Of a stretch of 64,000 nucleotides of DNA, positions 52,782 to 62,436 are shown in pieces. A model generated the notes under the pieces. It was not told where the DNA came from. It was given only the letters and a program-made list of their open reading frames with translations, and searched no databases. The stretch is taken from contig NZ_JAMPKJ010000001.1 of the NCBI RefSeq assembly GCF_039962115.1, positions 62,001 through 126,000 on the forward strand. Direction: 5' to 3'. A program made the position numbers and the translations under genes. The DNA is from Funiculus sociatus GB2-C1 (lineage in GTDB: Bacteria; Cyanobacteriota; Cyanobacteriia; Cyanobacteriales; FACHB-T130). Within the stretch, counting starts at the first letter, position 1, and each line of letters begins with the position of its first letter.

Positions 52782-55253
52782 CTAAATGCCTTGTCGTTCT
52801 AGGGTTGCCAAGGGTAAGGTGAACCAGAAAGTTGTCCCCCTATTTGGGCGACTTGTTACGCCAATTTGTCCACCGTGAGCAGTAATAATTTGCCGACACA
52901 GATGTAGTTTTAAACCAGTGCCTGTTGAGCAGCGAGATTGGGGATCGCGCACGTAGAGATCGAATAAGCGATCGCACTCTAGCTGACTCATCCCTACACC
53001 GTCATCTTCCAGGGTGCAGCGGATTGTCTGATGCTCTACTGTAGCTTTGAGAGTCAGATTCAGTCCCGGTGGGTTGTGTTTTAAGGTGGTAGTGAAGAGG
53101 GTTTCTAAAACTCGCTGTAGCTGAGTTGGATCTGCCATAACTAATGGTAAATCCCAATTTACCAAATTGGTCAGAGTTGCTTGGTTTTGCGCCAGCAGTG
53201 GTTCTAAGTCTATGAGAATTGCTGGTAAAATTGTATTTAACTGGACAAAATTTCGCTGAATTACAACTCCCTGAACTTCCGTAGAATTGCTTTCAAGCAA
53301 GGAGTTAATCATACATAGTTGGCGCTCGTTGCCTTGAATCATTCGTTCTACAATAGAGCGAGAAATGGTTAATTTCTCTTCCGGCGAACAAAGCAAGTTT
53401 TTGAAAACCATTACAGTTCCTTGGACAGATGTGCGGAGGTCGTGAGAAATTGTATGTAAAACAACATCTTTAATGCGGTTTAGCTCTTGCAATTCCTGCA
53501 TTTTTTGCTGTAACTGATTAGTGCGTTCTTCTACTTGGCGTTCCAGATTAGTATTGAGGGTTTGTACTTGTTGGAAAAGAGAAGATTGCTGAATAGCGAT
53601 CGCTACCTGAATTCCCAGTTGATCTATCAAATCAATTTCAAATTGCTGCCATTCACGAGGTGCAGAGCATTGATTGGCAATCAATAACCCAAACAGTTTT
53701 TCACCTAGCATAATCGGTACACCAATACCAGCTTTTACTTGACAGCGGTGATAGTATTCTGCTAAAAAGGGAGATTTGTTTATTGGGGTTGTATCGTTGA
53801 TAACTCGAATGGAATTGCCACCAAAAATTTCCTTAACTTCCTTAAAAGCCATGTCATCCGTAACCCATCCCAAAATTGAATTAAAATTGGGATCTACAGA
53901 TTCGGCTACGGCTCGTGCGTGTCCATCTTCATCAAAGTAACTGATGAAGACGCGATCAGCTTGCAAAAATTGTCGGACTTCCGCTACAGTAGTGTTCAGA
54001 ATTTCATTTAGATCCAGCGATCGCCTAATTTTTAAAGCAATCTCATAAAGTAAGCGATCGCGCTCGGCTGCGACTCTAACCAGAGCTTCAGCAGCTTTGC
54101 GCTCAGTTATATCAGTAACTACAGCAAGCACGGATGACTCGCCGTTAATATTAACAAGTTCTGCTGACAAGAGGGCTGCTACAACTTCGCCACACTTTTT
54201 GCGAAACTGACATTCTAGGTTGTGAACTGCACCTTGTTCTAGCAACATTTGTTGCATTTTTATACGTTCTTCTGGATTTACCCAGGCATTTATCTCAGCT
54301 ACAGTATGCCCAATTACCTCTTCCCGAAGATAACCACTAAGCTCCAGAAAGTTATCATTAACCTCCAGATAGCGTCCCTCTTTAAATGTAGTAATACTGA
54401 TACAATCAGGACTATGACGAAAGGCTATAGAAAATTTTTCTTCTGAGAGCAAAAGCGCTTCTTCCGACGCTTTCCGCTCGGTAATATCTATCAGCAAACC
54501 ATTCCAAAATATATCGCCATTCGCCTGCACAATAGGGCGGGTAGCGCCTTGCAACCATTTCAACTTACCTGATTTGGTAATTACCCGACCTTCCCAAATC
54601 CACGGCTGTAAGTTATCCGCCGAATCAATCAGCGATTGTTCATAAGATTCCCGATCTTCAGGGTGAACCAGATTCCTAAACAAAATTAGGTTAGAGCGAG
54701 CTGAATGGGACGTTAATTCTAATAATTCTTCACAGCTTGCATGGGCAAATAGTAACCATCGAGAGTTATCGTTACGCTCTATAAGTTTAAAAATTATTCC
54801 GAGCTTGTTGGCGGCAATTTTGTTTAATTCTGGGACAGATTGGGAGATTGAGGCTTCTGTTGGGAGAAAATCCCAAGAATGAGCAACATTTTGTGACTGA
54901 AAATCTGTATTAATTTGTGTTGATGGCACACTGATATCTAGCCCGGTTAGCCCATCATTAAAACACCGCGCCCCCAGTCCCTCTAGACAAGCGGAGAGGG
55001 GAGCCGGAGGCGGGGTGAGGTTGTTCGCAGATGGTTCATGAAGCTGATTTGGTATAGCTATTTCCTCAATACTTTGCCCAGCCAAAGTTAGGAGGTGTTT
55101 AAGTTCTTCAAAAGCAGCTTCATTTCGGCAACAATTCCGTAAAGCTTGTAAATACTCTAAATTAGAAATCATATTTTCTCGATAGCATTTAATGAGTGAC
55201 AGATGAGCAGCAAGTGGCGCAGTTTCATTAGTCACAACTTTTTTTTTAAACAT
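52782..55253 (-). CDS. PAS-GAF histidine kinase homologue with degraded ATP site
   Basis: From the ATG at 55253 (AGGA eight bases upstream) the protein has 823 residues: an N-terminal helical part with a low-complexity Pro-rich insert, two PAS domains (about 160-275 and 285-400), a GAF (about 405-570), a coiled coil and a kinase core. His604 is kept, but the box reads HDLRTS instead of HDLRTP. In the ATPase domain both N-box asparagines are replaced (Thr718, Thr722 where the paralogue at 55442 has Asn), and the last G box is GTGLKL. It is the downstream paralogue of the dCache kinase and probably cannot bind ATP normally, so it may act as a phosphoacceptor or decoy (inference). Confidence 0.85.
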   Translation of the reverse strand: MFKKKVVTNETAPLAAHLSLIKCYRENMISNLEYLQALRNCCRNEAAFEELKHLLTLAGQSIEEIAIPNQLHEPSANNLTPPPAPLSACLEGLGARCFNDGLTGLDISVPSTQINTDFQSQNVAHSWDFLPTEASISQSVPELNKIAANKLGIIFKLIERNDNSRWLLFAHASCEELLELTSHSARSNLILFRNLVHPEDRESYEQSLIDSADNLQPWIWEGRVITKSGKLKWLQGATRPIVQANGDIFWNGLLIDITERKASEEALLLSEEKFSIAFRHSPDCISITTFKEGRYLEVNDNFLELSGYLREEVIGHTVAEINAWVNPEERIKMQQMLLEQGAVHNLECQFRKKCGEVVAALLSAELVNINGESSVLAVVTDITERKAAEALVRVAAERDRLLYEIALKIRRSLDLNEILNTTVAEVRQFLQADRVFISYFDEDGHARAVAESVDPNFNSILGWVTDDMAFKEVKEIFGGNSIRVINDTTPINKSPFLAEYYHRCQVKAGIGVPIMLGEKLFGLLIANQCSAPREWQQFEIDLIDQLGIQVAIAIQQSSLFQQVQTLNTNLERQVEERTNQLQQKMQELQELNRIKDVVLHTISHDLRTSVQGTVMVFKNLLCSPEEKLTISRSIVERMIQGNERQLCMINSLLESNSTEVQGVVIQRNFVQLNTILPAILIDLEPLLAQNQATLTNLVNWDLPLVMADPTQLQRVLETLFTTTLKHNPPGLNLTLKATVEHQTIRCTLEDDGVGMSQLECDRLFDLYVRDPQSRCSTGTGLKLHLCRQIITAHGGQIGVTSRPNRGTTFWFTLPLATLERQGI

Positions 55254-55441
55254 GGAATTTTCCTGCACGTACACTTCTACTCTTCCAAGTTAAGAGAAGA
55301 GGTCGCGATCGCGCTTCGTGCTGCTGACTCACCCGATTGGGTGATTTTTAGCCAGTCACTCATAACTTGCAAGGCCAAAGCATTTGCGTATAACAATTTA
55401 CAACTTACTGATAATCTATCTGCGCGAATGCTTCGCCCCTA

Positions 55442-58400
55442 CTAATTACCTACTTCTTCAGTAGGAGACGCGAACAGGGGTAATGTGAACCAAAAAGTTG
55501 CTCCGGCTCCGGGGGCGCTAATAGCACCAATTTGTCCGCCATGAGCTGTGATGATTTGCCGACAAAGATATAACCCTAGACCGATGCCAGTTGAACGGGC
55601 GCGGGAACCGCGAACATAACGCTCGAACAGGTGATCGCACGCTTCGGGGTTCATTCCCACGCCGTTATCCGCAACGGTGCAATGAACCATTTCTTCCTCA
55701 ACTGTGGCTTGCAGGGTGAGAATAAGTCCGGGCGGGTTATGATTTAGGGCATTGGTGAGCAGATTTTCAAATACTCGTCTCAGCTGCAATGGATCTGCTG
55801 TCACGCCTGGTAAAGAAGCTGGAACTAAGTTGTTCAGGGTAGCTTGATTTTTCAGGAGCAGTGGTTCCATATCTTGAGCGATCGCTGAAGTTAGCTGACC
55901 CAGTTGTACTAGCTGGTAATTGAGGATAACGCCTCGAACTTCGCTGGAGTGGGTTTCGAGGAGAGAGTTAATCAAACTCAGTTGGCGATCGCTACTCTGG
56001 ATCATTCGCTCTAAAATTGAGCGAGAAATCGGGATTGTTTCCCCTGATTTATTTAATAAATTATTTACCACTAAAGACATACCCATAATCGGGGTACGCA
56101 AATCGTGAGAAACTGCGTGTAAAAACTCATCTTTGAGTTCATTTAGCTCTTTGAGTTCCTGCATTTTTTGAGAAAGTTGAGCAGTACGTTCCTCCACTTT
56201 ACGTTCTAACCGAGCATTTAAGTCCTGTACCTCTTGGTAGAGTTTTGCTTGTTTAATAGCTATAGTCACTTGCGTTCCCAATGATGATAGCAAATCAATT
56301 TCAGATTGCTGCCAATCACGCGGTGACGTACACTGATCGACTATCAACAGTCCCCAAGGTTCCTCATCCAGAATAATTGGTACAGCCAAGAAAGCTCTAA
56401 TTTGATAATTATTGAAATCCTCTGCAACAACTGAAGAAATCTCTATTTGAGAGGTATCTTTGACAACATGGACAGATTTATTTTCAAAAACTTTCCTAAT
56501 TGCTTGATAATGTTCTTCATTTTTGGGAGTCCATTCTTGAATAGGTCGCCACGGCGGAATAACCGACTCAGCAACAACCTGAAAATCGTCATAGATACGA
56601 CTGATAAAAACCCGATCTGCTGAAAGAAAATTTCGGACTTCGCTGACAGTAGTATCTAAAATTTGCTGGAGATCGAGGGATTGACGAATCCGCAGAGCAA
56701 TGACACCAAGTAAGCGATCGCGTTCTAAAGCGTCGCGTAGTTGCGCGTCCGCAGCTTTGCGTTCGGTGATGTCGTTAACAACAGCCAACACGCATAATTC
56801 ATCGCCAAAATTAATAATTTCTGCTGAGAGTAATCCTATAGCCACCTCACCAGACTTTTTGCGAAACTCACATTCTAAATTGCGAATATTTCCCGCCTCT
56901 TGCAACATATCTATCATCTTAAGACGGTCTTCCGGATTGTTCCATATATTTAATTCAATGGCGGTATGTCCAATTAGCTCTTCACGAGTGTAACCAGTCG
57001 TTCGTAAAAGACTTTCATTAATTTCTACATAACGTCCATCTTTGATCGTACTGATAGCAATCGAATCCGGACTAGAAAGAAAAGCTTTAGAAAACTTTTC
57101 TTCTGAAAGTAACAACGCCTCTTCCGCACGTTTACGTTCAGTAATGTCAATTCCGGTGCCAATCATATACTTAATCGAACTATCAGCATCGAGTAGAACA
57201 GTAGTTGACCAACTAATTAGCCGCCGCGTTCCATCCCTTGTAGTCCAATAATTATCATAGGTTTTGGGAAACTTACCAGTGTGCAACTGATCGAAAATAT
57301 CTTTAATAGATTTTGCTTCCTCTGGAATTAGAAAAATATCCCAAAAAGGCTGATCTTTTACCTCTGCAAACGAGTAATTAGTTATTTCTTCACAAGCTGT
57401 ATTAAACCGAATAATTCGCCCTTGTCTATCAACCACAATCATCAAAGCACCCGCTGTATCCAAAATTGCGGAAACGAAATTTCGCTCCTTACGCAACTCT
57501 TTAATCAGTCCGCGCAGCTGAGCTGTCATTTCATTAAAAGTTGTTGCTAATACTCCCATTTCGTTGTGGCGGTTAACTGTCACCTGGGTATCCAAATTTC
57601 CCGCGCTAATTTTGGCTGCTGCCTGCGTCAAACGCTGCAAAGGTGATACAATTTGCCGAGAGAAGAACCAACCTAACTCAGCCGCAAGCAGCATCGCCAC
57701 GCTCAAGGCTATACCCATCACGAAAAGCATTCTCTGCACAGGAGCGTAAGCTTCAGCCGTAGGAAGTTCTACCACCACCTTCCAGCGTACACTGCGAATG
57801 GGCGCGATCGCACCCACCACTTCCACCCCTTTCAACCCCTGATAATTCTTTAGAGTTTTCGCACCCTTCAATTTTGTTAATTTTTTGATAAAAGTGTAGT
57901 TTGAAATGTCGTGTAACTTATAATTATTAGGTGCTATCCCTTTTTCAGCAATTAAATACTTGCGGTTATCAATTACATAAGTGTAACCAGTTTTACCAAC
58001 ATCAATTTGAGATACAATAAACCAGAGAAAGTTTAAATTAATCCGCGCCATCAAAACGCCATCTACTAGATCCTGCTGGTTGCGAATTGGTAACGCTAAG
58101 GTAACAACTGGAAGTTTTGTAGCAGCGTCCATTCTAACTGGGCTAACAATGTCTTCTTTTTGTTTAAAAGCTCGCCCAAATGAGCGGTAATCATCCGGGT
58201 GAGAGAATTTTGAATCATCATAAGGAGAATACTCAGAAACAACCTCACCATTTTTATTGAAAATCGCCACTTTTTCATAAGCACTATTATGGCGCGTCAG
58301 CGCTTCCAACAAAGTTTGCTGAATTTCCGGTGAAAAATCCGTCAAGCCTTGCACTCTAGCAAGGTAACTCAGTTTACGCTGCAAGTCATCCAAGTAAGCA

Positions 58401-58654
58401 TTAATCTCGCCAGCAGCAACCAAACTTCGCTCTTGCTGGGCGACTTCTACCTGTTCTATTTGAGCCTGGAAGCTCAAAGAAATTAACATTCCTGATGTGA
58501 TTAATAAAGCTAAAACTACTAGCAGTACCAAACCATATCTAAGTTGATTGGCAATAGAAAACACACCAGAACGTGGCGAACCTCTATCCATTCTTAGAGG
58601 CAATTCATGACTTGCCCCTAGCCGTGAACCACTACCTATAGTTCGTTGGTTCAT
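55442..58654 (-). CDS. dCache-HAMP-PAS-GAF sensor histidine kinase
   Basis: The 1070-residue kinase starts at the ATG at 58654, four bases after a strong AAAGGAGG; a GTG nine codons upstream is not needed. Two membrane helices (about residues 38-62 and 315-337) enclose a periplasmic dCache sensor (containing YDDSKFSHPDDYRSFGRAF and DVGKTGYTYVIDN). HAMP (about 337-390), two PAS (about 395-510 and 520-640), GAF (about 650-815), a coiled coil and an intact kinase core follow (His850 in AVSHDLRTPIMG, NLLTNALNHNP, GIGLGLYLCRQ). A substrate-binding lipoprotein gene lies 63 bp upstream and may feed it a ligand. The next gene is a degraded paralogue. Confidence 0.9.
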   Translation of the reverse strand: MNQRTIGSGSRLGASHELPLRMDRGSPRSGVFSIANQLRYGLVLLVVLALLITSGMLISLSFQAQIEQVEVAQQERSLVAAGEINAYLDDLQRKLSYLARVQGLTDFSPEIQQTLLEALTRHNSAYEKVAIFNKNGEVVSEYSPYDDSKFSHPDDYRSFGRAFKQKEDIVSPVRMDAATKLPVVTLALPIRNQQDLVDGVLMARINLNFLWFIVSQIDVGKTGYTYVIDNRKYLIAEKGIAPNNYKLHDISNYTFIKKLTKLKGAKTLKNYQGLKGVEVVGAIAPIRSVRWKVVVELPTAEAYAPVQRMLFVMGIALSVAMLLAAELGWFFSRQIVSPLQRLTQAAAKISAGNLDTQVTVNRHNEMGVLATTFNEMTAQLRGLIKELRKERNFVSAILDTAGALMIVVDRQGRIIRFNTACEEITNYSFAEVKDQPFWDIFLIPEEAKSIKDIFDQLHTGKFPKTYDNYWTTRDGTRRLISWSTTVLLDADSSIKYMIGTGIDITERKRAEEALLLSEEKFSKAFLSSPDSIAISTIKDGRYVEINESLLRTTGYTREELIGHTAIELNIWNNPEDRLKMIDMLQEAGNIRNLECEFRKKSGEVAIGLLSAEIINFGDELCVLAVVNDITERKAADAQLRDALERDRLLGVIALRIRQSLDLQQILDTTVSEVRNFLSADRVFISRIYDDFQVVAESVIPPWRPIQEWTPKNEEHYQAIRKVFENKSVHVVKDTSQIEISSVVAEDFNNYQIRAFLAVPIILDEEPWGLLIVDQCTSPRDWQQSEIDLLSSLGTQVTIAIKQAKLYQEVQDLNARLERKVEERTAQLSQKMQELKELNELKDEFLHAVSHDLRTPIMGMSLVVNNLLNKSGETIPISRSILERMIQSSDRQLSLINSLLETHSSEVRGVILNYQLVQLGQLTSAIAQDMEPLLLKNQATLNNLVPASLPGVTADPLQLRRVFENLLTNALNHNPPGLILTLQATVEEEMVHCTVADNGVGMNPEACDHLFERYVRGSRARSTGIGLGLYLCRQIITAHGGQIGAISAPGAGATFWFTLPLFASPTEEVGN

Positions 58655-58717
58655 CGTGCCTCCTTTAGAAATCTCTTTCACCCACTAATTCCTTTAAATT
58701 TAAGTAATGGCTAATAA

Positions 58718-59719
58718 CTAATGTGTAGCATCGATTTTTCCAGTAATAATATCTTCCTTCAGGGAGTTTATAAATTCTTCTTGTTCTGGCGTAAGCGAAC
58801 CATAGAAAGGAGTCAAATCTTGGATTTCCTCTTGCAACCCGAATTTATACTGCTTGCCCTCCCAACGCCCTTGCTCTACCAAAGTTGCTCCTTCGAGCAT
58901 TACCATAGGAACCTGCTGCATGGCATTAGTTAAAATTATTTTTGGGGGTGGTTTTTGTTGCTCTGGAAGCCCAGGAATGGCATGATTCCATCTAATAGCA
59001 TAAACCCCTTTATTTTCAGCAACAACTTTTATAACACCTTTATAAGCAGTATCAGCATTGACCGTTATGATATCAACGCCTGCCGCCACTAACTTTTGAG
59101 AAATTCGGCTGGCTTTGTCTGCATCTGTCCAACTTCCCACCCAATCGATGAATACTTCGGCTGAGGGGTTAATTTGCTTGACACCTCGTTCAAATAAGGT
59201 AGCTTCCTCTTCCAAACTTGCATATTTTTGACCGCCAATGTAAGCAACTTTATTAGTTTTTGTTTTCAGGGCTGCTACTACTCCTGTTAAATACCCTAAT
59301 TCCCCAGCCCGAAACGCCAAAGCGCCAAAATTTTTATTGTTGCCAGCATCACTACTCATAACCGCAAATTTATTGCGTGGAAATTTTGCGGATACAGCTT
59401 TAGCTGTTGCGATATATTCCCCACCATGACCGATGATAAAATCAAAACCTTTTTTAGCATATTGACGAAAAAGTTTTTCAGCATCGGCTCCTGGCACACT
59501 GTCAGCATAAGCCACCTCAGCGCCAAGTTCTTTTTCAATTAGCTTTAATCCTTCATAACCTGATTGATTCCAAGCTTTGTCATCCACAGCTCCGGGAAAA
59601 ATCGCCGCTACCTTAAAAGCACCCGGTTTCACTTGGGCGGTTCGTGTAATGTCGCTTGCAGTTGTACCGCAGGCTACGAGCAGCAAGGTTAAAAGCAGAC
59701 AAATAATTTTCTTAGTCAT
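58718..59719 (-). CDS. BMP-family substrate-binding lipoprotein
   Basis: The 333-residue lipoprotein has a signal peptide with lipobox LVAC (Cys17) and a BMP/PBP1-type two-lobe fold (VAAIFPGAVDDKAWNQSGYEG, ADAEKLFRQYAKKGFDFIIGHG, then AFRAGELGYLTGVVAAL). BMP proteins normally bring nucleosides or related ligands to an ABC transporter. No permease or ATPase gene is nearby. Instead the next gene on the strand, 63 bp on, is a dCache sensor kinase, so this protein may present its ligand to the kinase (inference). TAGTCATT-type tandem repeats lie at its start. Confidence 0.9.
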   Translation of the reverse strand: MTKKIICLLLTLLLVACGTTASDITRTAQVKPGAFKVAAIFPGAVDDKAWNQSGYEGLKLIEKELGAEVAYADSVPGADAEKLFRQYAKKGFDFIIGHGGEYIATAKAVSAKFPRNKFAVMSSDAGNNKNFGALAFRAGELGYLTGVVAALKTKTNKVAYIGGQKYASLEEEATLFERGVKQINPSAEVFIDWVGSWTDADKASRISQKLVAAGVDIITVNADTAYKGVIKVVAENKGVYAIRWNHAIPGLPEQQKPPPKIILTNAMQQVPMVMLEGATLVEQGRWEGKQYKFGLQEEIQDLTPFYGSLTPEQEEFINSLKEDIITGKIDATH

Positions 59720-59870
59720 TAGTCATTGGTTATTAGTTATTAGCCATCCATAATAGACAGCTGGCAACTTTGGACTTTATCTCCAGATAGCCCAACCGGG
59801 TGCACTGCTTTGTAATGGATCAAATGCTATTATGCCTATGATTTCTTATATCGTCTATTTTTGTTCCTAT

Positions 59871-59971
59871 ACTGAGCCTGGGAACGCTATATATGAGGTT
59901 CTGCCTCATGTCTGTGTTTTTTGAAACGTTGTTGGAGGCTCGACCTCCATATCGGCGTTCGCAGGCTCAGT
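59871..59971. repeat. Cloverleaf-like nested hairpin repeat
   Basis: An outer 17-bp stem (59871-59887 with 59955-59971, one mismatch; ACTGAGCCTG/CAGGCTCAGT plus GAACGC/GCGTTC) encloses two inner hairpins: ATGAGG-TTCTG-CCTCAT (59893-59909) and TGGAGG-CTCGA-CCTCCA (59933-59949). The inner CTGGGAACG motif recurs in other spacer hairpins here. It lies between the lipoprotein and the exonuclease remnant. Confidence 0.75.
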
Positions 59972-60014
59972 CTGGGAACGAGAATTCACTCTTCAAATGT
60001 GGTGTATCAAAATG

Positions 60015-60574
60015 CTAATTAACATTTCTTCTTTGTAATACTAATCTTGACAAGATAGCGGCTATATTCCAAGCATCATCGCCTCCTCTATGATGAGTTC
60101 CTTCAAGGGGTAATTTCAATATTTCTAAGGACATGTCCATCCCTACTTCTTCAGGCAAGGTATGAATAAGGCTAAAAAGTGTTTTTACATTGATGTGTCT
60201 GGAACCAAAAGGATATTTTATAGAATGAGATTGGCACTGTTTTTGAAATTGGTTTCTATCGTAGTCCCCGTAGCTTGCCCAAACTCGCTGCTGAGTTAGG
60301 TATTTTTTTTTAGAATTGAACAAGCCTCTGCAAAGGGTAGCCCTTGATTAACTTGTTCTTGGGTTAAAGTTGTTAAATTGGTGCAAAATTAACTTATTTG
60401 GGAGCGTTCGGGTTTCACGAGTATACTTTCTTTTTCCAGTCTTTCTCCAGAAGGGACATCAAGCGGACAAATACCAATTTCGATGATTTCGCTTTCTTGC
60501 CCTTCTGGTGGTTTTTTTTCCCAGCAAGTTGATTCAATATCAACCACAATTATTTGATCTAATTTCTTAGCCAC
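60015..60574 (-). pseudogene. DnaQ-like 3'-5' exonuclease, nonsense and frameshift pseudogene
   Basis: The first frame (60574 to 60392) reads a typical start: IIVVDIESTCWEKKPP with the DEDD motif DIE, then EIIEIGICPLDV. It ends at TAA (60389-60391) where the family has a Glu after SQIS. In-frame codons continue for about 18 residues, then one base is missing near 60335 and another in the A9 run (60303-60311). The remaining part (KKYLTQQRVWASYGDYDRNQFQKQC, then HRGGDDAWNIAAIL with the catalytic His/Asp) is in a third phase to 60015. All catalytic residues remain, so the loss is recent or the homopolymer shifts are assembly errors. Confidence 0.8.
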
Positions 60575-60647
60575 TTTGGATTGACTCCTTGCTTGGGACG
60601 GATACCCCTTATGGGTGTCGTTACGGTATTTTGGTGGATGATATTAA

Positions 60648-62003
60648 TTAGGCAGTAAATTCAGCACAAAACTGATTTACAACTCGATCGAGTGCTACGG
60701 AATGGGAGGCTTTGAAGAGGATGCGATCGCTTTCTTCTACCATTTCTTTCAAACGCTCTACAATAGCTTGATGTGTTGTAAAGCACTCTGCTGGTAAAGG
60801 TGCAGCACCAAGCGCGATCGCTTCTGCTTCTTTATCGTCTACCAAAATCAGCAAAGCGTCGAGATTGAGCTTTCGCGCCGCCTCTCCCACTGCGAAGTGA
60901 AATTCGGGACTTTGCTCTCCCAATTCCTTCATCGTCCCCAAAACTGCAATATGCCTTTTCCCCGGTGTCTCTGCCAACAATTGCAGCGCTGCCAGCATAG
61001 ATTCTAAGCCAGCATTGTAAGTTTCATCAAGAATTACAACGTCGTTGGGCAAATTGTAGCGCTGCGCCCTCCCAGAAGGCAAATTAACCGCCAAACCAGC
61101 CTTAAACGGTGTCCAGTCTAGTTGGAGAATTTTAGCCACCGCTAAGGCTGCTAGGAAATTAGACGCATTGTGTCGCCCCGGTAGCGGTAAAGGTAGCCGC
61201 ATCCCCTCAACCAATAATGTCTCGTTATCAATTAACTCGCCACGCACGTCTCCGCCTTCCAAACCGTAGGTGATGGTTTGCCCTTGCCAAACCCCGGCGG
61301 CTGTTTCCATTAGGCGGCGATCATCGTGGTTAAGAACAGCGATGCTGCTGGAGGGCATTTCGGCGAGTAATTCACATTTTGCTTGTGCGATCGCTTCTTT
61401 TGAACCCAGCCGCCCAATATGGGCTGTACCCACATTAGTAATTACCCCAATTGTCGGACACGCAATCTGTGTTAACAGCGCAATTTCACCTTTTGCCCGC
61501 ATTGCCATTTCAATTACGGCATAGTCATGAATCGGTGACATTTTTAACAAAGTTTTGGGAACACCAATTTCATTGTTGTAATTGAATAAAGTTTTATGAG
61601 TATTCCCTTTGGTAGAGGACAAAACTGCCGAAACTAATTCTTTAGTAGTAGTTTTACCGCAGGAGCCAGTTATGCCAATTACTGGTATTTTAAATTGCGA
61701 TCGCCACCACCGAGCTATCTCCTGATATGCTGTCAACGTGTCTTTTACGTGTAATTGCGGAATAGCCCCTGGCATTTTGTAGTCTGTAATGACAGCAATC
61801 GCACCTTTTCTAAAGGCAGTTTCCACAAATTCATGTCCATCAAAGTTCTCTCCACGCAGTGCCACAAACACTTCTCCCGCCTTTAGAGTGCGTGTGTCGG
61901 TTGTAATCCCTGCAACATCTGCCGTTAAGAGATCGTCAGATAAGTTTACTGAACCTGCCGCTATAATTTCAGCCAGTTGCGAGAGGAGGACGTGAAAAGA
62001 CAT
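60648..62003 (-). CDS. murF: UDP-N-acetylmuramoyl-tripeptide-D-alanyl-D-alanine ligase
   Basis: The 451-residue enzyme joins D-Ala-D-Ala to the UDP-MurNAc-tripeptide, the last cytoplasmic step of peptidoglycan building. The N-terminal substrate domain (about 1-95), the central ATPase with P-loop GITGSCGKTTTKELV and the C-terminal domain (from about 310; GRAQRYNLPNDVVILDETYNAG) are all intact. The ATG at 62003 is used; a TTG five codons upstream is possible. The length fits the family. Single gene, with the exonuclease remnant 73 bp downstream on the same strand. Confidence 0.95.
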   Translation of the reverse strand: MSFHVLLSQLAEIIAAGSVNLSDDLLTADVAGITTDTRTLKAGEVFVALRGENFDGHEFVETAFRKGAIAVITDYKMPGAIPQLHVKDTLTAYQEIARWWRSQFKIPVIGITGSCGKTTTKELVSAVLSSTKGNTHKTLFNYNNEIGVPKTLLKMSPIHDYAVIEMAMRAKGEIALLTQIACPTIGVITNVGTAHIGRLGSKEAIAQAKCELLAEMPSSSIAVLNHDDRRLMETAAGVWQGQTITYGLEGGDVRGELIDNETLLVEGMRLPLPLPGRHNASNFLAALAVAKILQLDWTPFKAGLAVNLPSGRAQRYNLPNDVVILDETYNAGLESMLAALQLLAETPGKRHIAVLGTMKELGEQSPEFHFAVGEAARKLNLDALLILVDDKEAEAIALGAAPLPAECFTTHQAIVERLKEMVEESDRILFKASHSVALDRVVNQFCAEFTA

Positions 62004-62436
62004 ACAGCTTAAATTCAAACTTCAATCAGATTAATCCTAATCATGCACCAATCCCAGCACCACAACAAAATAGGCATTTTTATCAGTGACTTACATCACA
62101 TTCAGCCACTATTGGGTCTACCTACCGTAGATATAGATTTTTGAGAGGTTAACTTGATGCTTTGCCGAAGCTATACAGTTACTTCACAAAAAATTCACAA
62201 TATTGCCGCAAATTTGCTGAGCCATTTAAAGAGTTAGTCAAGATATGCTCTAATTGGGCGAAAATCTCTTAGCTTATAGGAGTATAGAGTATAGCCCCCA
62301 AAATCAGGGTTTTGTCTAGGGTGCCTCTTGTTATCTAGCGTCTACTACATCACAGTTCAATTTGCAATCTACACTGACTTAACGAAACTAATATACACTT
62401 AGCCCTAACATTTGCACGTAGGGGGGCTTTCTTGAC
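62004..62436. other. Divergent intergenic region, no feature recognised
   Basis: About 430 AT-rich bases between murF and the next divergent gene. No frame, repeat array, tRNA or clear promoter was found. Confidence 0.45.

Noticed and set aside
52782-59719. Complete BMP-type ABC uptake operon
   Set aside because: No permease or ATPase frames are present near the lipoprotein; all neighbours are kinases.
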